DNA of 60,798 nucleotides from Aquipseudomonas alcaligenes NBRC 14159 (GCF_000467105.1 NZ_BATI01000029.1:1-60798); one strand, 5' to 3'. Shown: positions 17,385-26,564, counted from the stretch's first letter. Numbers and translations are program-made. The notes: generated by a model from the letters alone, not told the origin.

Positions 17385-18251
17385 TCAGGCCTTGGCCTTC
17401 TTGCGGAACAGGCGTTTCCACCAGTGCTTGGGCCGGGTCACCGAGTTGCCCGAGTAGGTCTTCTGCGAGTACTTGGGGAACGCCCCGAACACCTGCTGCA
17501 TGCGGTAGTTGTCCAGGCTGTAGCCGGCATCCAGCGCCTCCTGGTACAGGCGTTCGAACAGCGCCTGCAGGTCCTGCCGTGGGTGCGGCATCACGGTGCC
17601 ATCGAACCAGTGCTTGCGCCCCTCGCGCTCCAGGCGCGGGAAGGAGATCTTGTGCGAGAACTGGGTGCCCATGTCCGAGTAGTGGAGGATCTTGATCTGC
17701 TCGATCGGGGTGTTCTCGCCGTCGATGTTGTTGTACTGGGTATCGAACGGCTGGATCACCTCGGTGTGCTTCTTGTAGTACTTCTTCAGCTGCTGGTGGA
17801 TCTCCGGCTTGCCACGCAGGTCCTCGATCGGCGGCAGGTGCTTCTGCGCCTCGGCGCAGTCCCACATGGACACGCAGAAGCGCCAGGACTCCTCGCCGCC
17901 CTTGGCCATCACCACCTTGCCCGGCTCGAACGCCAGGTTCCACATCTGCGCCAGGTCGCACAGCACCATGACGTCGGTGTCCATGTAGATGGCCTTGCCC
18001 TGGTAGCCGCAGAACGCCGGGATGCCCCAGCGGAAGGCGGAGAACGGCGTGGTCCAGGCCTCGGTGCGCCAGCCCTGCTGCTGCTCGGGGTTGGAGTACC
18101 AGAAGCTCTGCGGATCGCGCGACAGCTGCATCCAGGTGATCTCCACCGGCTGCGAGCAGTGCTTGCGGATGCTGTAGTCCAGCACCATCATCTGTTCCAG
18201 ATCGCAGTCGTTCGGGTCACAGCCCACGAATACGCGAATGGTCTCCGTCAT
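17385..18251 (-). CDS. Family-8-like glycosyltransferase
   Basis: The product is 288 aa from the ATG at 18251, which has AAGGATGAGGG upstream; the ATG at 18260 directly abuts the SD. The fold resembles GT8-type enzymes: IRVFVGCDPND at the nucleotide-sugar site, AIYMDTDVMVL with the metal-binding DTD at 91-93, and LHYSDMGTQ. The C-terminus is basic (KHWWKRLFRKKAKA), suggesting membrane-surface binding. It probably modifies a surface glycan; donor and acceptor unknown. Confidence 0.75.
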   Translation of the reverse strand: MTETIRVFVGCDPNDCDLEQMMVLDYSIRKHCSQPVEITWMQLSRDPQSFWYSNPEQQQGWRTEAWTTPFSAFRWGIPAFCGYQGKAIYMDTDVMVLCDLAQMWNLAFEPGKVVMAKGGEESWRFCVSMWDCAEAQKHLPPIEDLRGKPEIHQQLKKYYKKHTEVIQPFDTQYNNIDGENTPIEQIKILHYSDMGTQFSHKISFPRLEREGRKHWFDGTVMPHPRQDLQALFERLYQEALDAGYSLDNYRMQQVFGAFPKYSQKTYSGNSVTRPKHWWKRLFRKKAKA

Positions 18252-18399
18252 TTCCCTCATCCTTTACTGGCAGTCGTCGTGGCACGCAGCAGTGCCCAAA
18301 GGCCGGCATGATACCGCCAAATCCCGCGACAGGAGATGGCCGCCAGACGACCCGCCCTGCCCATCGCCCCAGGGACCGAAGGGTCACCCGAGCACAGGC

Positions 18400-18425
18400 A
18401 AAAAAATGGGCGACCGAAGTCGCCC
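18400..18425 (-). terminator. Rho-independent terminator of ccoM
   Basis: On the minus strand GGGCGAC-TTCG-GTCGCCC (18425-18408) is followed by ATTTTTTT. A UUCG loop and long U-tract make this a textbook terminator, 31 bp after the ccoM stop. Confidence 0.92.
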
Positions 18426-18456
18426 TAAATGCCTTGCGTGCACTGTTGCGGAAGGA

Positions 18457-18588
18457 TCACTCGGCCTTGGTGGTCGCCTTGGCCTTTTTGTGCGAGTCCT
18501 TCCAGATGAAGAGACCGACGCCGCCGAAGAAGGCGACCATCAGCGCGACCGTACCGATACCGGCGAGAACTACTGTGTCGATGAACAT
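18457..18588 (-). CDS. ccoM: Cbb3-type cytochrome oxidase small subunit CcoM
   Basis: This 43-aa gene starts at the ATG at 18588 with a strong AAGGAGG SD five bases before it and ends at 18457. It encodes one transmembrane helix with a short polar N-terminus: MFIDTVVLAGIGTVAL, then MVAFFGGVGLFIWKDSHKK, and a charged tail. From memory this pattern (M-F-x-D-x-V-V-x-A-G ... F-x-I-W-K-D-x-H-K) matches CcoM, the single-helix subunit described in the P. stutzeri cbb3 oxidase, which supports assembly or stability of the complex. A perfect ANR box upstream and its own terminator support it as a real monocistronic gene induced by low oxygen. The ccoNOPQ genes are not in this window. Confidence 0.9.
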   Translation of the reverse strand: MFIDTVVLAGIGTVALMVAFFGGVGLFIWKDSHKKAKATTKAE

Positions 18589-18654
18589 GGCTGCCTCCTT
18601 GAGCTGCGCCTTGTCTTGCATGGCTTCAGAGTAGAGGAGGCACGGCGGCGGGAA

Positions 18655-18668
18655 TTGATCCGGATCAA
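18655..18668 (-). promoter_or_regulatory. ANR/FNR box upstream of ccoM
   Basis: TTGAT-CCGG-ATCAA is an exact match to the ANR/FNR consensus (TTGAT-N4-ATCAA). Its centre lies about 73 bp before the ccoM ATG. A class II arrangement (centre at -41.5) would start transcription near 18620, with TACTCT (18633-18628) as a weak -10. This predicts induction under oxygen limitation. Confidence 0.85.
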
Positions 18669-18711
18669 TGTCCGGTGAGATGGGCGCCGCGACAGGGCGC
18701 CGCAGACAGGC

Positions 18712-18861
18712 TCAGCGCTTCTTCTTGGGCTTGGACTTGCCCTTGGGCAGCGGCAGGGCCTGTTCAAAGGCCTGGCGCATCTCGTCGAGCTTCTTGTCGT
18801 GCAGGTCGTGGATGCGCTTGCCGCGCTCGGCAGTGAAGTCGATCAGCTTTTCGTCGCTCAT
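18712..18861 (-). CDS. Small basic protein overlapping alkB, function unknown
   Basis: The product is 49 aa, starting at the ATG at 18861 that overlaps the alkB stop (ATGA). It has a helical acidic-basic front (MSDEKLIDFTAERGKRIHDL) and a lysine-rich tail (KGKSKPKKKR). The overlap implies translational coupling to alkB. The basic tail suggests nucleic-acid binding, an inference only. Confidence 0.7.
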   Translation of the reverse strand: MSDEKLIDFTAERGKRIHDLHDKKLDEMRQAFEQALPLPKGKSKPKKKR

Positions 18862-19490
18862 GCTCGGCCCCGGATCAGACGAAAGGTCAGGTTGATGCGT
18901 GGCGCCACCGGCTTGCGGGTCTTGGCCACCTGATGCTGCCAATGATGCTGCGTCTGGCCGCCCATGACCAGCAGCGATCCGTCGCCCAGCTCCAGCGAAT
19001 GCCCGATGCGCGTGGTGCCCTTGCGGCGCAGGTCGAAACGCCGGGTGCCGCCGAGGTTCAGCGAGGCGATCAGCGGATCGCGCCCCAGCTCCGGCTCGTC
19101 GTCGCTGTGCCAGCCCATGGAGTCGTTGCCGTCGCGGTAATAGTTGAGCAGCACGGCGTTGAATGGCCGCCCGCAGGCATCCTGTGCCCGTGTGCGAATC
19201 TCCGCCAGCAGCGGTGTCCAGGGCAGCGGCTGGTGCTCCAGGCCGGAATAGCGGTACCTGGCCTCGGGGTCGCCATACCAGGCCAGCAGGCGCGGCACGG
19301 CCAGATGGCGGCCGTGGATGAACAGCTGTGGCTGCTCCCAGGGCGTGTCGCGGGCCAGCTCGGTGAACCAGGCGGTGGCAGTGGTGGCATCCAGCCAGTG
19401 CGGCCGCAAGTCCAGCTCGGCACCGGGCAGGTCGATGGGGGAAGCGGAGAACAGGTCCACGGCAGTCGCGATAAAGGAGTGGGCGGGCAT
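18858..19490 (-). CDS. alkB: AlkB-type 2-oxoglutarate/Fe(II) dioxygenase
   Basis: The product is 210 aa from the ATG at 19490; a longer in-frame start adds out-of-family arginine-rich sequence. The iron ligands are H128-x-D130 (MGWHSDDE) and a distal His near 186 (HHWQHQV). 2-Oxoglutarate would be bound by R198/R204 (PRINLTFR). AlkB enzymes reverse 1-methyladenine and 3-methylcytosine lesions. The NYYRDGNDSMGWHSDDE motif is closest to the AlkB2/3-like group of Pseudomonas. The small basic gene is coupled downstream. Confidence 0.92.
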   Translation of the reverse strand: MPAHSFIATAVDLFSASPIDLPGAELDLRPHWLDATTATAWFTELARDTPWEQPQLFIHGRHLAVPRLLAWYGDPEARYRYSGLEHQPLPWTPLLAEIRTRAQDACGRPFNAVLLNYYRDGNDSMGWHSDDEPELGRDPLIASLNLGGTRRFDLRRKGTTRIGHSLELGDGSLLVMGGQTQHHWQHQVAKTRKPVAPRINLTFRLIRGRA

Positions 19491-19500
19491 TGTCCGACGA

Positions 19501-19803
19501 TCAGACCTCCACATCCACCCACAGGCCCTGGCGTGGCAGCTCTTCCAGCAGCTTCTCGTCGCCTTCCTCGACTTCGCCTTCGGCCAGCTCTTCGGCGCTG
19601 TAGCCACGCCGCTGGCGCCGGCGCTGCTCCTCGTAGAGCAGCATTTCCGCCTCCTGCGGGTGGCGCCGGTCCAGTTCGATGGCGCTTTCCTTGGCACTTT
19701 CGCTGGGCGGGGTGACCGGCGGAATGTCCGGACGCGGCTTGGGCACGTCCTGCTGGGCGGTCACCGGGGCCAGGCTATGCGGAATGGGCGGCAGCATCGA
19801 CAT
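19501..19803 (-). CDS. Conserved hypothetical acidic protein
   Basis: The product is 100 aa with a proline-rich N-terminus (LPPIPHSLAPV, DIPPVTPPSE), a charged helical middle (EAEMLLYEEQRRRQRRGY) and an acidic segment (EELAEGEVEEGDEKLLEEL). No signal peptide or known domain. It lies 10 bp before alkB on the same strand and diverges from rapA. Similar proteins carry misleading aspartate-semialdehyde dehydrogenase labels in some genomes; nothing here supports that function. Confidence 0.65.
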   Translation of the reverse strand: MSMLPPIPHSLAPVTAQQDVPKPRPDIPPVTPPSESAKESAIELDRRHPQEAEMLLYEEQRRRQRRGYSAEELAEGEVEEGDEKLLEELPRQGLWVDVEV

Positions 19804-19956
19804 TTCTCCGTGGTTAACCCAGCTGTCGGCCGGACGGTACCCAACTTGAACCGGCTACACTTTCGACTCGGGACGCCTGCGTTGATTCCGTGGACCGTCG
19901 CCCTCGACGCAGCGTTCCGCTAACATACGCGGCTTTTTTCGCAGCTGGGGCATTTC

Positions 19957-22806
19957 ATGGCAAGTAGTGGCACTGTGCAGTACCAACCGGGGCAACGCTG
20001 GATCAGCGACAGCGAGGCGGAACTCGGCCTGGGCACCATCCTCACTTCCGACGGCCGCCTGCTCACCGTGCTCTACCCGGCCACCGGCGAAACCCGCCAG
20101 TACTCGCTGCGCAACGCCCCGCTGACGCGCGTGCGCTTCGCCCCGGGCGACGAGATCACCCACTTCGAGGGCTGGAAGCTGACCGTGCAGGAAGTCGAGG
20201 ACATCGACGGCCTGCTGGTCTACCACGGCTTCGACGCCGAACACCGCCCGGTCAGCCTGCCGGAAACCCAGCTGTCCAACTTCATCCAGTTCCGCCTGGC
20301 CAGCGACCGCCTGTTCGCCGGGCAGATCGACCCGCTGAACTGGTTCGCCCTGCGCTACCACACCCTGGAGCACCAGAGCCGCCTGCTGCAGTCCAGCCTG
20401 TGGGGCCTGGGCGGCGCCCGCGCCCAGCCGATCGCCCACCAGCTGCACATCGCGCGCATGGTCGCCGACCGCATCGCCCCGCGCGTGCTGCTGGCCGACG
20501 AAGTGGGCCTCGGCAAGACCATCGAGGCCGGCCTGGTGATCCACCGCCAGCTGCTCTCCGGCCGTGCCAGCCGCGTGCTGATCCTGGTTCCGGAGAACCT
20601 GCAGCACCAGTGGCTGGTGGAGATGCGCCGGCGCTTCAACCTGCAGGTGGCGCTGTTCGACGCCGAACGCTTCGCCGAAAGCGATGCCGACAACCCCTTC
20701 GAGGACACCCAGCTGGCGCTGGTCTCCCTGGAGTGGCTGAAGGACAGCGACAAGGCCCAGGACGCCGCCTTCGCCGCCGGCTGGGACCTGCTGGTGGTCG
20801 ACGAGGCGCACCACCTGGTCTGGCACCCGGAGAAGGCCAGCGACGAATACCGCCTGGTCGAGCAGCTGGCCGAAGTCATCCCCGGCGTGCTGCTGCTCAC
20901 CGCCACCCCGGAGCAACTGGGCCTGGAAAGCCACTTCGCGCGCCTGCGTCTGCTCGACCCGGACCGTTTCCACGATCTCGACGCCTTCCGTGCCGAGAGC
21001 GCCAACTACCGCCCGGTGGCCGAAGCGGTGCAGGAGCTGCTCGACGAGGGCCGCCTGTCCGAGAAGGCGCATGCCACCATCGCGCGCTTCCTCGGCGCCG
21101 AGGGCGAAGCGCTGCTGGGCGCCGTCAGCGACGGCGACAGCGAGGCCGCCGCGCGGCTGATCCGCGAGCTGCTGGACCGCCACGGCACCGGCCGCGTACT
21201 ACTGCGTAACACCCGCGCCGCCGTGCAGGGCTTCCCCGAGCGCCTGCTGCACCCCTACCCGCTGCCCAACCCCGAGCAGTACGCCGCGCTGGAGCCGGGC
21301 GAACACGCCGAGCTGTACCCCGAGGTACGCTACCAGGCGCAGGGCGATGACGAATTCTGGTGGCGCTTCGACCCGCGCGTCGACTGGCTGATCGACACCC
21401 TGAAGATGCTCAAGAAGTTCAAGGTGCTGGTGATCTGCGCCCACGCCGAAACCGCGCTGGACCTGGAAGACGCCCTGCGCGTACGTTCCGGCATCCCCGC
21501 CACGGTGTTCCACGAGGGAATGAGCATCCTCGAGCGCGACCGCGCCGCCGCCTACTTCGCCGACGAGGAATTCGGCGCCCAAGTGCTGATCTGTTCCGAG
21601 ATCGGCTCCGAAGGCCGCAACTTCCAGTTCAGCCACCATCTGGTGCTGTTCGACCTGCCGGCCCACCCGGACCTGCTGGAGCAGCGCATCGGCCGTCTCG
21701 ACCGCATCGGCCAGAAGCACACCATCCAGCTGCACGTGCCCTACCTCGAGGACAGCCCGCAGGAGCGCCTGTTCCAGTGGTACCACCAGGCGCTGAATGC
21801 CTTCCTCAATACCTGCCCGACCGGCAACGCCCTGCAGCACCAGTTCGGCCCGCGCCTGCTGCCGCTGCTGGAAGACCACGCCGAGGGCGCCTGGAATGCT
21901 CTGCTGAGCGAGGCCACCGCCGAACGCGAACGCCTTGAAGGCGAGCTGCACAGCGGCCGTGACCGCCTGCTGGAGCTCAACTCCGGCGGCGCCGGCGAGG
22001 GCGAGCGGCTGGTCGAGGAAATCCTCGAACAGGACGATCAGTTCGCCCTGCCGATCTACATGGAGGAGCTGTTCGACGCCTTCGGCATCGACAGCGAGGA
22101 CCACTCCGAGAACGCCCTGGTGCTGCGCCCCAGCGAGAAGATGCTGGACGCCAGCTTCCCGCTTGGCGACGACGAAGCGGTCACCGTCACCTACGACCGC
22201 AACCAGGCCCTGGCTCGCGAGGACATGCAGTTCCTCACCTGGGAACATCCCATGGTGCAGGGCGGCATGGACCTGGTGCTGTCCGGCTCGATGGGCAACA
22301 CCGCGGTGGCGCTGATCAAGAACAAGGCGCTCAAGCCCGGCACCGTGCTGCTGGAACTGCTGTATGTCAGCGAAGTGGTGGCGCCCAAGGCGCTGCAGCT
22401 GGGCCGCTTCCTGCCGCCGGTGGCGCTGCGCAGCCTGCTCGACCCGAACGGCAACGACCTGGCCAGCAAGGTCGCCTTCGACACCCTCAACGACCAGTTG
22501 GAGACCGTACCACGCGCCAGCGCCAACAAGTTCGTGCAGGCCCAGCGTGACGTGCTGGCCAAGCAGATCAATGCCGCCGAGGCGAAGATCGCGCCGCGCC
22601 ACAGCAGCCGCGTGGAAGAGGCACGGCAGCGCTTCACCGCCACCCTGGACGAGGAAATCGCCCGCATGAGCGCACTGCAGGCAGTCAACCCGAGCGTGCG
22701 CCCGGCCGAGATCGAAGCCCTGCGCAAGCAGCGCGAGAGCGGCCTGGCCTTCCTCGACAAGGCGGCCCTGCGCCTGGAGGCGATCCGCGTACTGGTGGCG
22801 GGCTAA
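19957..22806 (+). CDS. rapA: RNA polymerase-associated ATPase RapA
   Basis: The product is 949 aa, close to the ~968 aa of E. coli RapA. It is a Swi2/Snf2 ATPase that binds core RNA polymerase and helps recycle it. The N-terminal Tudor-like part has [14 protein letters not shown]. The helicase motifs are [15 protein letters not shown] (Walker A), VVDEAHHL (DEAH box), TATPEQLG and, in the second lobe, [11 protein letters not shown]. The C-terminal third is the RapA-specific domain. It ends at a strong bidirectional terminator. Confidence 0.97.
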   Translation: MASSGTVQYQPGQRWISDSEAELGLGTILTSDGRLLTVLYPATGETRQYSLRNAPLTRVRFAPGDEITHFEGWKLTVQEVEDIDGLLVYHGFDAEHRPVSLPETQLSNFIQFRLASDRLFAGQIDPLNWFALRYHTLEHQSRLLQSSLWGLGGARAQPIAHQLHIARMVADRIAPRVLLADEVGLGKTIEAGLVIHRQLLSGRASRVLILVPENLQHQWLVEMRRRFNLQVALFDAERFAESDADNPFEDTQLALVSLEWLKDSDKAQDAAFAAGWDLLVVDEAHHLVWHPEKASDEYRLVEQLAEVIPGVLLLTATPEQLGLESHFARLRLLDPDRFHDLDAFRAESANYRPVAEAVQELLDEGRLSEKAHATIARFLGAEGEALLGAVSDGDSEAAARLIRELLDRHGTGRVLLRNTRAAVQGFPERLLHPYPLPNPEQYAALEPGEHAELYPEVRYQAQGDDEFWWRFDPRVDWLIDTLKMLKKFKVLVICAHAETALDLEDALRVRSGIPATVFHEGMSILERDRAAAYFADEEFGAQVLICSEIGSEGRNFQFSHHLVLFDLPAHPDLLEQRIGRLDRIGQKHTIQLHVPYLEDSPQERLFQWYHQALNAFLNTCPTGNALQHQFGPRLLPLLEDHAEGAWNALLSEATAERERLEGELHSGRDRLLELNSGGAGEGERLVEEILEQDDQFALPIYMEELFDAFGIDSEDHSENALVLRPSEKMLDASFPLGDDEAVTVTYDRNQALAREDMQFLTWEHPMVQGGMDLVLSGSMGNTAVALIKNKALKPGTVLLELLYVSEVVAPKALQLGRFLPPVALRSLLDPNGNDLASKVAFDTLNDQLETVPRASANKFVQAQRDVLAKQINAAEAKIAPRHSSRVEEARQRFTATLDEEIARMSALQAVNPSVRPAEIEALRKQRESGLAFLDKAALRLEAIRVLVAG

Positions 22807-22830
22807 GCCCGCCCTATTCCGGCCAGCAAC

Positions 22831-22858
22831 AAAAAGGGCAGCCTCGGCTGCCCTTTTT
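22831..22858. terminator. Bidirectional terminator between rapA and SDR gene
   Basis: A 12-bp stem, AAAAAGGGCAGC / GCTGCCCTTTTT, with a CTCG loop gives U-tracts on both strands. It serves rapA (plus) and the convergent SDR gene (minus). Confidence 0.92.
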
Positions 22859-22872
22859 CATACCCGCGCGAA

Positions 22873-23682
22873 TCAGCTGGCGCCCAGCTTGGCGCGCATC
22901 TTCTCGCACATGACGGTCATCTCGTCGTAGATGATCTGTGGGTTCTGCCGCTTGATCGCCCAGGCCACGCGGCCCTGCTCGTGCGGCAGGATCATGAACT
23001 CGCCCTTGGCCACCTCGTCGTAGATGTAGCCCGCGATATCCGCGGCGCTGATCGGGCTGCCCTCCAGCAGCTTGCCGACCTGCTGCTTCATCTCCGGGGT
23101 GGGGCCGCGGAAGGAGTCCAGCAGGTTGGTCTGGAAGAACGACGGGCAGACCACATGCACCGCCACGCCCTCGGGCTTGAGTTCGATCAGCAGGCTCTCC
23201 GAGAGCGCCACCACGCCGGCCTTGGCCACGTTGTAGTTGCTCATCGCCGGACCCTGCATCAGCGCGGCCATGGAGGCGATGTTGATGATCTTGCCCTGGC
23301 TGGCGCGCAGCAGCGGCAGGAAGGCCTTGCAGCCCTTGATCACGCCCATCAGGTTGATCGACAGCTGCCAGTCCCAGTCTTCCAGGCTGAGGTCGGCGAA
23401 CATGCCACCGGCGGCCACGCCGGCGTTGTTGACCAGCACGTCGAGGCCACCGAAGCGCTCCTCGCAAGCCTGCGCCACGGCAGTCAGCTGGCTGTAGTCG
23501 CGCACGTCGCAGCGCAGAGTGAAGCCGTCGCCACCGGCCTCGCGGACCAGCTTCAGGGTCTCGGCCAGGCCCTGCTCGTTCACGTCGCACAGCGCCAGAC
23601 GCCAGCCCTCACGGGCCCAGCGCAGGGCGATCTCGCGTCCCAGACCGGAACCGGCGCCGGTGATCATCATGCGGTTTTGCAT
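22873..23682 (-). CDS. Short-chain dehydrogenase/reductase
   Basis: The product is 269 aa from the ATG at 23682. The Rossmann motif TGAGSGLG is at residues 8-15, with LVNNAGVA, the catalytic Ser in NIASMAAL and YNVAKAG carrying the Tyr-x3-Lys pair. The D-V in the second strand region (LALCDVNEQGL) suggests NAD(H) rather than NADP(H), but this is inference. Substrate unknown; it stands alone as a transcription unit. Confidence 0.92.
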   Translation of the reverse strand: MQNRMMITGAGSGLGREIALRWAREGWRLALCDVNEQGLAETLKLVREAGGDGFTLRCDVRDYSQLTAVAQACEERFGGLDVLVNNAGVAAGGMFADLSLEDWDWQLSINLMGVIKGCKAFLPLLRASQGKIINIASMAALMQGPAMSNYNVAKAGVVALSESLLIELKPEGVAVHVVCPSFFQTNLLDSFRGPTPEMKQQVGKLLEGSPISAADIAGYIYDEVAKGEFMILPHEQGRVAWAIKRQNPQIIYDEMTVMCEKMRAKLGAS

Positions 23683-23783
23683 ACTGCTTGCCTTGTTCTG
23701 TAGTGAGGTTGTGGCGAGTGTAGCCAAGCCGACCCCGGCGGCGACGCTGTATCAGGCCGCTGAATGACAGCCCAGAAGAGCGC

Positions 23784-24149
23784 CTAGCGCCTCGACAGGC
23801 GCGTCAGGAGCCAGGCATAGATGATCCCGTTGACCAGCAGCACCCCACCACCCAGCCAGATCTGTAGCTGCGGGGTCAGCCCGGCCGGGTAGATCAACGG
23901 AATCAGGTAGTGCTCGACAAAGCCGCCGTCATAGCCGGCCTGCCCTGCCGCCTGACGCAGGCGGTTCTCTAGCGGGGTCAGCGGGCAGTACAGGTGCAGC
24001 AACTCCACCGCTGCGCCCCAGGCCGCCGCCGGCAGGTGCAGCACAGCCAGGCGTGGCCAGCGCAGCACCGCCAGGCCTCCGGCCAGCACGAACAGGATGA
24101 ACAACAGGTGCAGCAACACCAACGCATCGGCGGCCAGACGCAACCACAT
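23784..24149 (-). CDS. DUF2784 inner-membrane protein
   Basis: The product is 121 aa from the ATG at 24149, giving the typical MWLRLAADALVLLHLLFI start; a start at 24197 is also open but adds residues outside the family. It has about four hydrophobic helices. WPRLAVLHLPAAAWGAAVELLH and the CPLTPLENRLR segment are typical of DUF2784. Function unknown. Confidence 0.8.
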   Translation of the reverse strand: MWLRLAADALVLLHLLFILFVLAGGLAVLRWPRLAVLHLPAAAWGAAVELLHLYCPLTPLENRLRQAAGQAGYDGGFVEHYLIPLIYPAGLTPQLQIWLGGGVLLVNGIIYAWLLTRLSRR

Positions 24150-24362
24150 AATTGAGAACTCGCATAACCCGGGAAAAGTTGGAACAGCCAGAAGCACTCA
24201 CTTTATTGCGTGCTTTCAATAAGTTAGCGTCAGAACGCGGAAGCTAAACATTCTTATTTATATTAATTTTCATATATATTTCAATGGCTTATATTTGACC
24301 GGAAGGCACTTCTGACGCAGACTCCTGATTTACCAATCACCACTCAGGGCGAGGCCTCCACC
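24150..24362. other. AT-rich intergenic region upstream of bfrB
   Basis: The stretch about 24200-24300 is strikingly AT-rich (for example ATTTATATTAATTTTCATAT) in a GC-rich genome. It sits between divergent genes and probably holds the bfrB promoter and a site for MvaT/H-NS-like or other nucleoid proteins. No clear Fur box was seen. Confidence 0.5.
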
Positions 24363-24833
24363 ATGAAAGGCGACAAGAAAGTCATTCAGCATCTGAACAA
24401 GATCCTCGGCAATGAGTTGGTGGCGATCAACCAGTACTTCCTGCATGCCCGCATGTACGAAGATTGGGGTCTGGAGAAACTCGGCAAGCACGAGTATCAC
24501 GAGTCCATCGACGAGATGAAGCATGCGGACAAGCTGATCAAGCGCATCCTCTTCCTCGAAGGTCTGCCCAACCTGCAGGACCTCGGCAAGCTGATGATCG
24601 GCGAAAACACCAAGGAAATGCTGGCCTGCGACCTCAAGCTCGAACAAGCCGCCCTGCCCGACCTGAAAGCCGCCATCGCCTACTGCGAAACCGTCGGTGA
24701 CTACGGCAGCCGCGAGCTGCTGGAAGACATCCTCGAGTCCGAGGAAGAACACATCGACTGGCTGGAAACCCAGCTCGGCCTGATCGAGAAGGTCGGCCTG
24801 GAAAACTACCTGCAGTCGCAGATGGACGAGTAA
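24363..24833 (+). CDS. bfrB: Haem-containing bacterioferritin (BfrB-like)
   Basis: The product is 156 aa. All ferroxidase ligands are present: E18, E51, H54, E94, E127 and H130. Met52 provides the inter-subunit haem ligand, so this is a haem-binding bacterioferritin rather than FtnA. From memory it is highly similar to P. aeruginosa BfrB, which stores iron in a 24-mer and releases it through Bfd. No bfd gene is seen next to it. A terminator follows. Confidence 0.95.
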   Translation: MKGDKKVIQHLNKILGNELVAINQYFLHARMYEDWGLEKLGKHEYHESIDEMKHADKLIKRILFLEGLPNLQDLGKLMIGENTKEMLACDLKLEQAALPDLKAAIAYCETVGDYGSRELLEDILESEEEHIDWLETQLGLIEKVGLENYLQSQMDE

Positions 24834-24852
24834 GCCCGTCGCTTTACGCCAG

Positions 24853-24877
24853 AAGCCCCGCCCAGTGCGGGGCTTTT
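24853..24877 (+). terminator. Terminator of bfrB
   Basis: The stem GCCCCGC / GCGGGGC (24855-24861 with 24867-24873) is followed by TTTT. AA before it gives weak function for the convergent hydrolase gene. Confidence 0.85.
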
Positions 24878-24882
24878 GCATT

Positions 24883-25413
24883 TCAGCGCAGCAGCGAGTC
24901 CAGCAGCGCCCGCCCCTGCGGCCAGTCGCCCAGGCCGCTGTCGCCATTGATATGGCCGCACGGGCCCAGGTTGTACCAGCGGCTGCCCCAGCGGGCAGCC
25001 GCAGCATGCGCATGTTCGAGGCTGGAATAGGGATCATCGCTGCTGGCCACCACCAGGCTGGGGAAAGCCAGCGGCAGCTCCGGTACCGGCACGAAGCCCT
25101 GGATGTTCAGCTCGGCCGCCGGCCCCTCGGGATCGGGCGGCGCCACCAGCATGGCGGCGCGGATGCGCTGGCGGGTATGCGCCGCCCAGTGTGCGACCAG
25201 GCCGCAGCCCAGGCTATGGGCCACCAGCACGGTGTCCGGGCCGCTGGCCACCACCGCCCGTTCCAGGGTCGCCACCCACTCGCTGCACTGCGGGCTCCAC
25301 CAGTCACGCTGCTCAACCCGGCGGAAACGCGCATCCTGTTGCTGCCACAGGCTCTGCCAGTGCTCGGGCCCGGAGTTGCCGTAGCCGGGGATGATCAGAA
25401 AGGTCGTGTGCAT
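24883..25413 (-). CDS. RBBP9/YdeN-family serine hydrolase
   Basis: The product is 176 aa from the ATG at 25413 (an ATG at 25428 is an alternative). Family marks are the start FLIIPGYGNSGPEHWQ, the nucleophile elbow VAHSLGCGL, SSDDPYSSLEHA with the acid and GPCGHINGDSGLGDWPQG with the His. Such small alpha/beta-hydrolases are cytoplasmic esterase-like enzymes of unclear substrate. Confidence 0.88.
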   Translation of the reverse strand: MHTTFLIIPGYGNSGPEHWQSLWQQQDARFRRVEQRDWWSPQCSEWVATLERAVVASGPDTVLVAHSLGCGLVAHWAAHTRQRIRAAMLVAPPDPEGPAAELNIQGFVPVPELPLAFPSLVVASSDDPYSSLEHAHAAAARWGSRWYNLGPCGHINGDSGLGDWPQGRALLDSLLR

Positions 25414-25518
25414 GGGGCTGACTGCCATGTCGGAAAGCTGCGCCCACCATGCCGCAAAGCGAGGCAGCGACTCAAGCCGGGTGGCGAACTCAGCAGCCCG
25501 CCACTGCCCCGCGACGCC

Positions 25519-25794
25519 TCATGGCCCAGGCAGGTCGATATCGCGAAAGAACCGCCCGAGCAGGCGCAACAGCCCGAGCAGGGCATTCACCGGCAGCTCA
25601 ACCAGCAGTTCCAGCACGTCGAACCAGCCGCTCTCCACCTCACGGTGGCGCGGCCACAGCCAGTAGGCCAGCAGAAAGCCCAGCGCCATGACCAGCAACC
25701 AGGCCCACAGCGGCCCGACGACGATACCCTGCACCAGCGCGGCAATGCCGGCCAGCAGGGCCAGCACCGCCAACAGCATGCGCAGCACGTCCAT
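25519..25794 (-). CDS. Small two-helix membrane protein, function unknown
   Basis: The product is 91 aa. Two hydrophobic segments (about 5-25 and 28-47) are separated by a short loop and followed by WLWPRHREVESGWFDVLELLVELPVNALLGLLRLLGR, an amphipathic tail. It is 7 bp downstream of the DUF4349 lipoprotein gene, so they are probably co-transcribed and may act together in the inner membrane. Confidence 0.65.
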   Translation of the reverse strand: MDVLRMLLAVLALLAGIAALVQGIVVGPLWAWLLVMALGFLLAYWLWPRHREVESGWFDVLELLVELPVNALLGLLRLLGRFFRDIDLPGP

Positions 25795-25801
25795 GCTCAG
25801 C

Positions 25802-26509
25802 TCACTCGCGAATGACGAACAGCTTGATCACGAACCACTCGGCCCCCTTGTACAGGTAGCCCAGCGGGCCATAGATGGTGGCCGGCTTGGGCGGCACCTG
25901 CTGGTGGAGCGTGACGCGCAGGGTGGCCATCTGGATCTGGTCCTTGAGCACGCGCATGCGCGCTTCCATCGAGTCGACTTCCGACTGGATGCGGTTGAGC
26001 TCAGCCTCGATCAGCAGGATGTCCTTGACGTCCTTGGCCTTGGCCAGCAGGTCGCGGAAACGGTCACGCAGGGCCAGGTTGTTCTTCAGGCGGGTCTCTA
26101 CGTCGACGTACTGCTCGGTGACGTCCTCACCCTTGACGTGGCGCGACAGCACGCTGCCGCTGCGCTCGACATCGCCCAGCGCTTCATTGAAGGCGTCCTT
26201 AGGCACGCGGTAGACGAAGCTCTGGCGCTGACTGCCGTCGTCGCTTTTCTCCTCGACGTAGCCGCCGAGGGCGACCATGCGCGCACTGAGCTGCTCGGCA
26301 GACTTGCCGAGATCGGCCACCTCGACGGAGAAGTCGGCGGTCCACACCAGCAGGCGGCCACTGGCCTGACCCTGGCTGGCGGAATAGCCGGCGCTCACCG
26401 GCTCGGCCGCAGCGCTGGCGACATCGCCGCCGCGGTAGGCACAGCCGGCCAGCAGGTTCAGACAGAGTGCCAGGGCAACGCTGCCCCAGCGAGAGAAAGT
26501 GATGTTCAT
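25802..26509 (-). CDS. DUF4349 lipoprotein
   Basis: The product is 235 aa. A lipobox (LLAGC) follows a hydrophobic signal. The mature part has the DUF4349 layout: WTADFSVEVADLGKSAEQL, GGYVEEKSDD, FVYRVPKDAFNEALGDVE, a long coiled coil around YVDVETRLKNNLALRDRF and RMRVLKDQIQMATLRVTL. The C-terminus lacks the usual strong transmembrane anchor but keeps a short hydrophobic stretch. Function unknown; an envelope role is likely. Confidence 0.85.
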   Translation of the reverse strand: MNITFSRWGSVALALCLNLLAGCAYRGGDVASAAAEPVSAGYSASQGQASGRLLVWTADFSVEVADLGKSAEQLSARMVALGGYVEEKSDDGSQRQSFVYRVPKDAFNEALGDVERSGSVLSRHVKGEDVTEQYVDVETRLKNNLALRDRFRDLLAKAKDVKDILLIEAELNRIQSEVDSMEARMRVLKDQIQMATLRVTLHQQVPPKPATIYGPLGYLYKGAEWFVIKLFVIRE

Positions 26510-26564
26510 CCTTGAGCGTCCTCGGTTCGTCCCTGTGGAGGCCGGCGATCATACCGCCGCCCAT

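Noticed and set aside
24240..24300. Possible Fur box upstream of bfrB
   Set aside because: The AT-rich sequence gives scattered matches only; no site has the GATAATGATAATCATTATC pattern at acceptable similarity.
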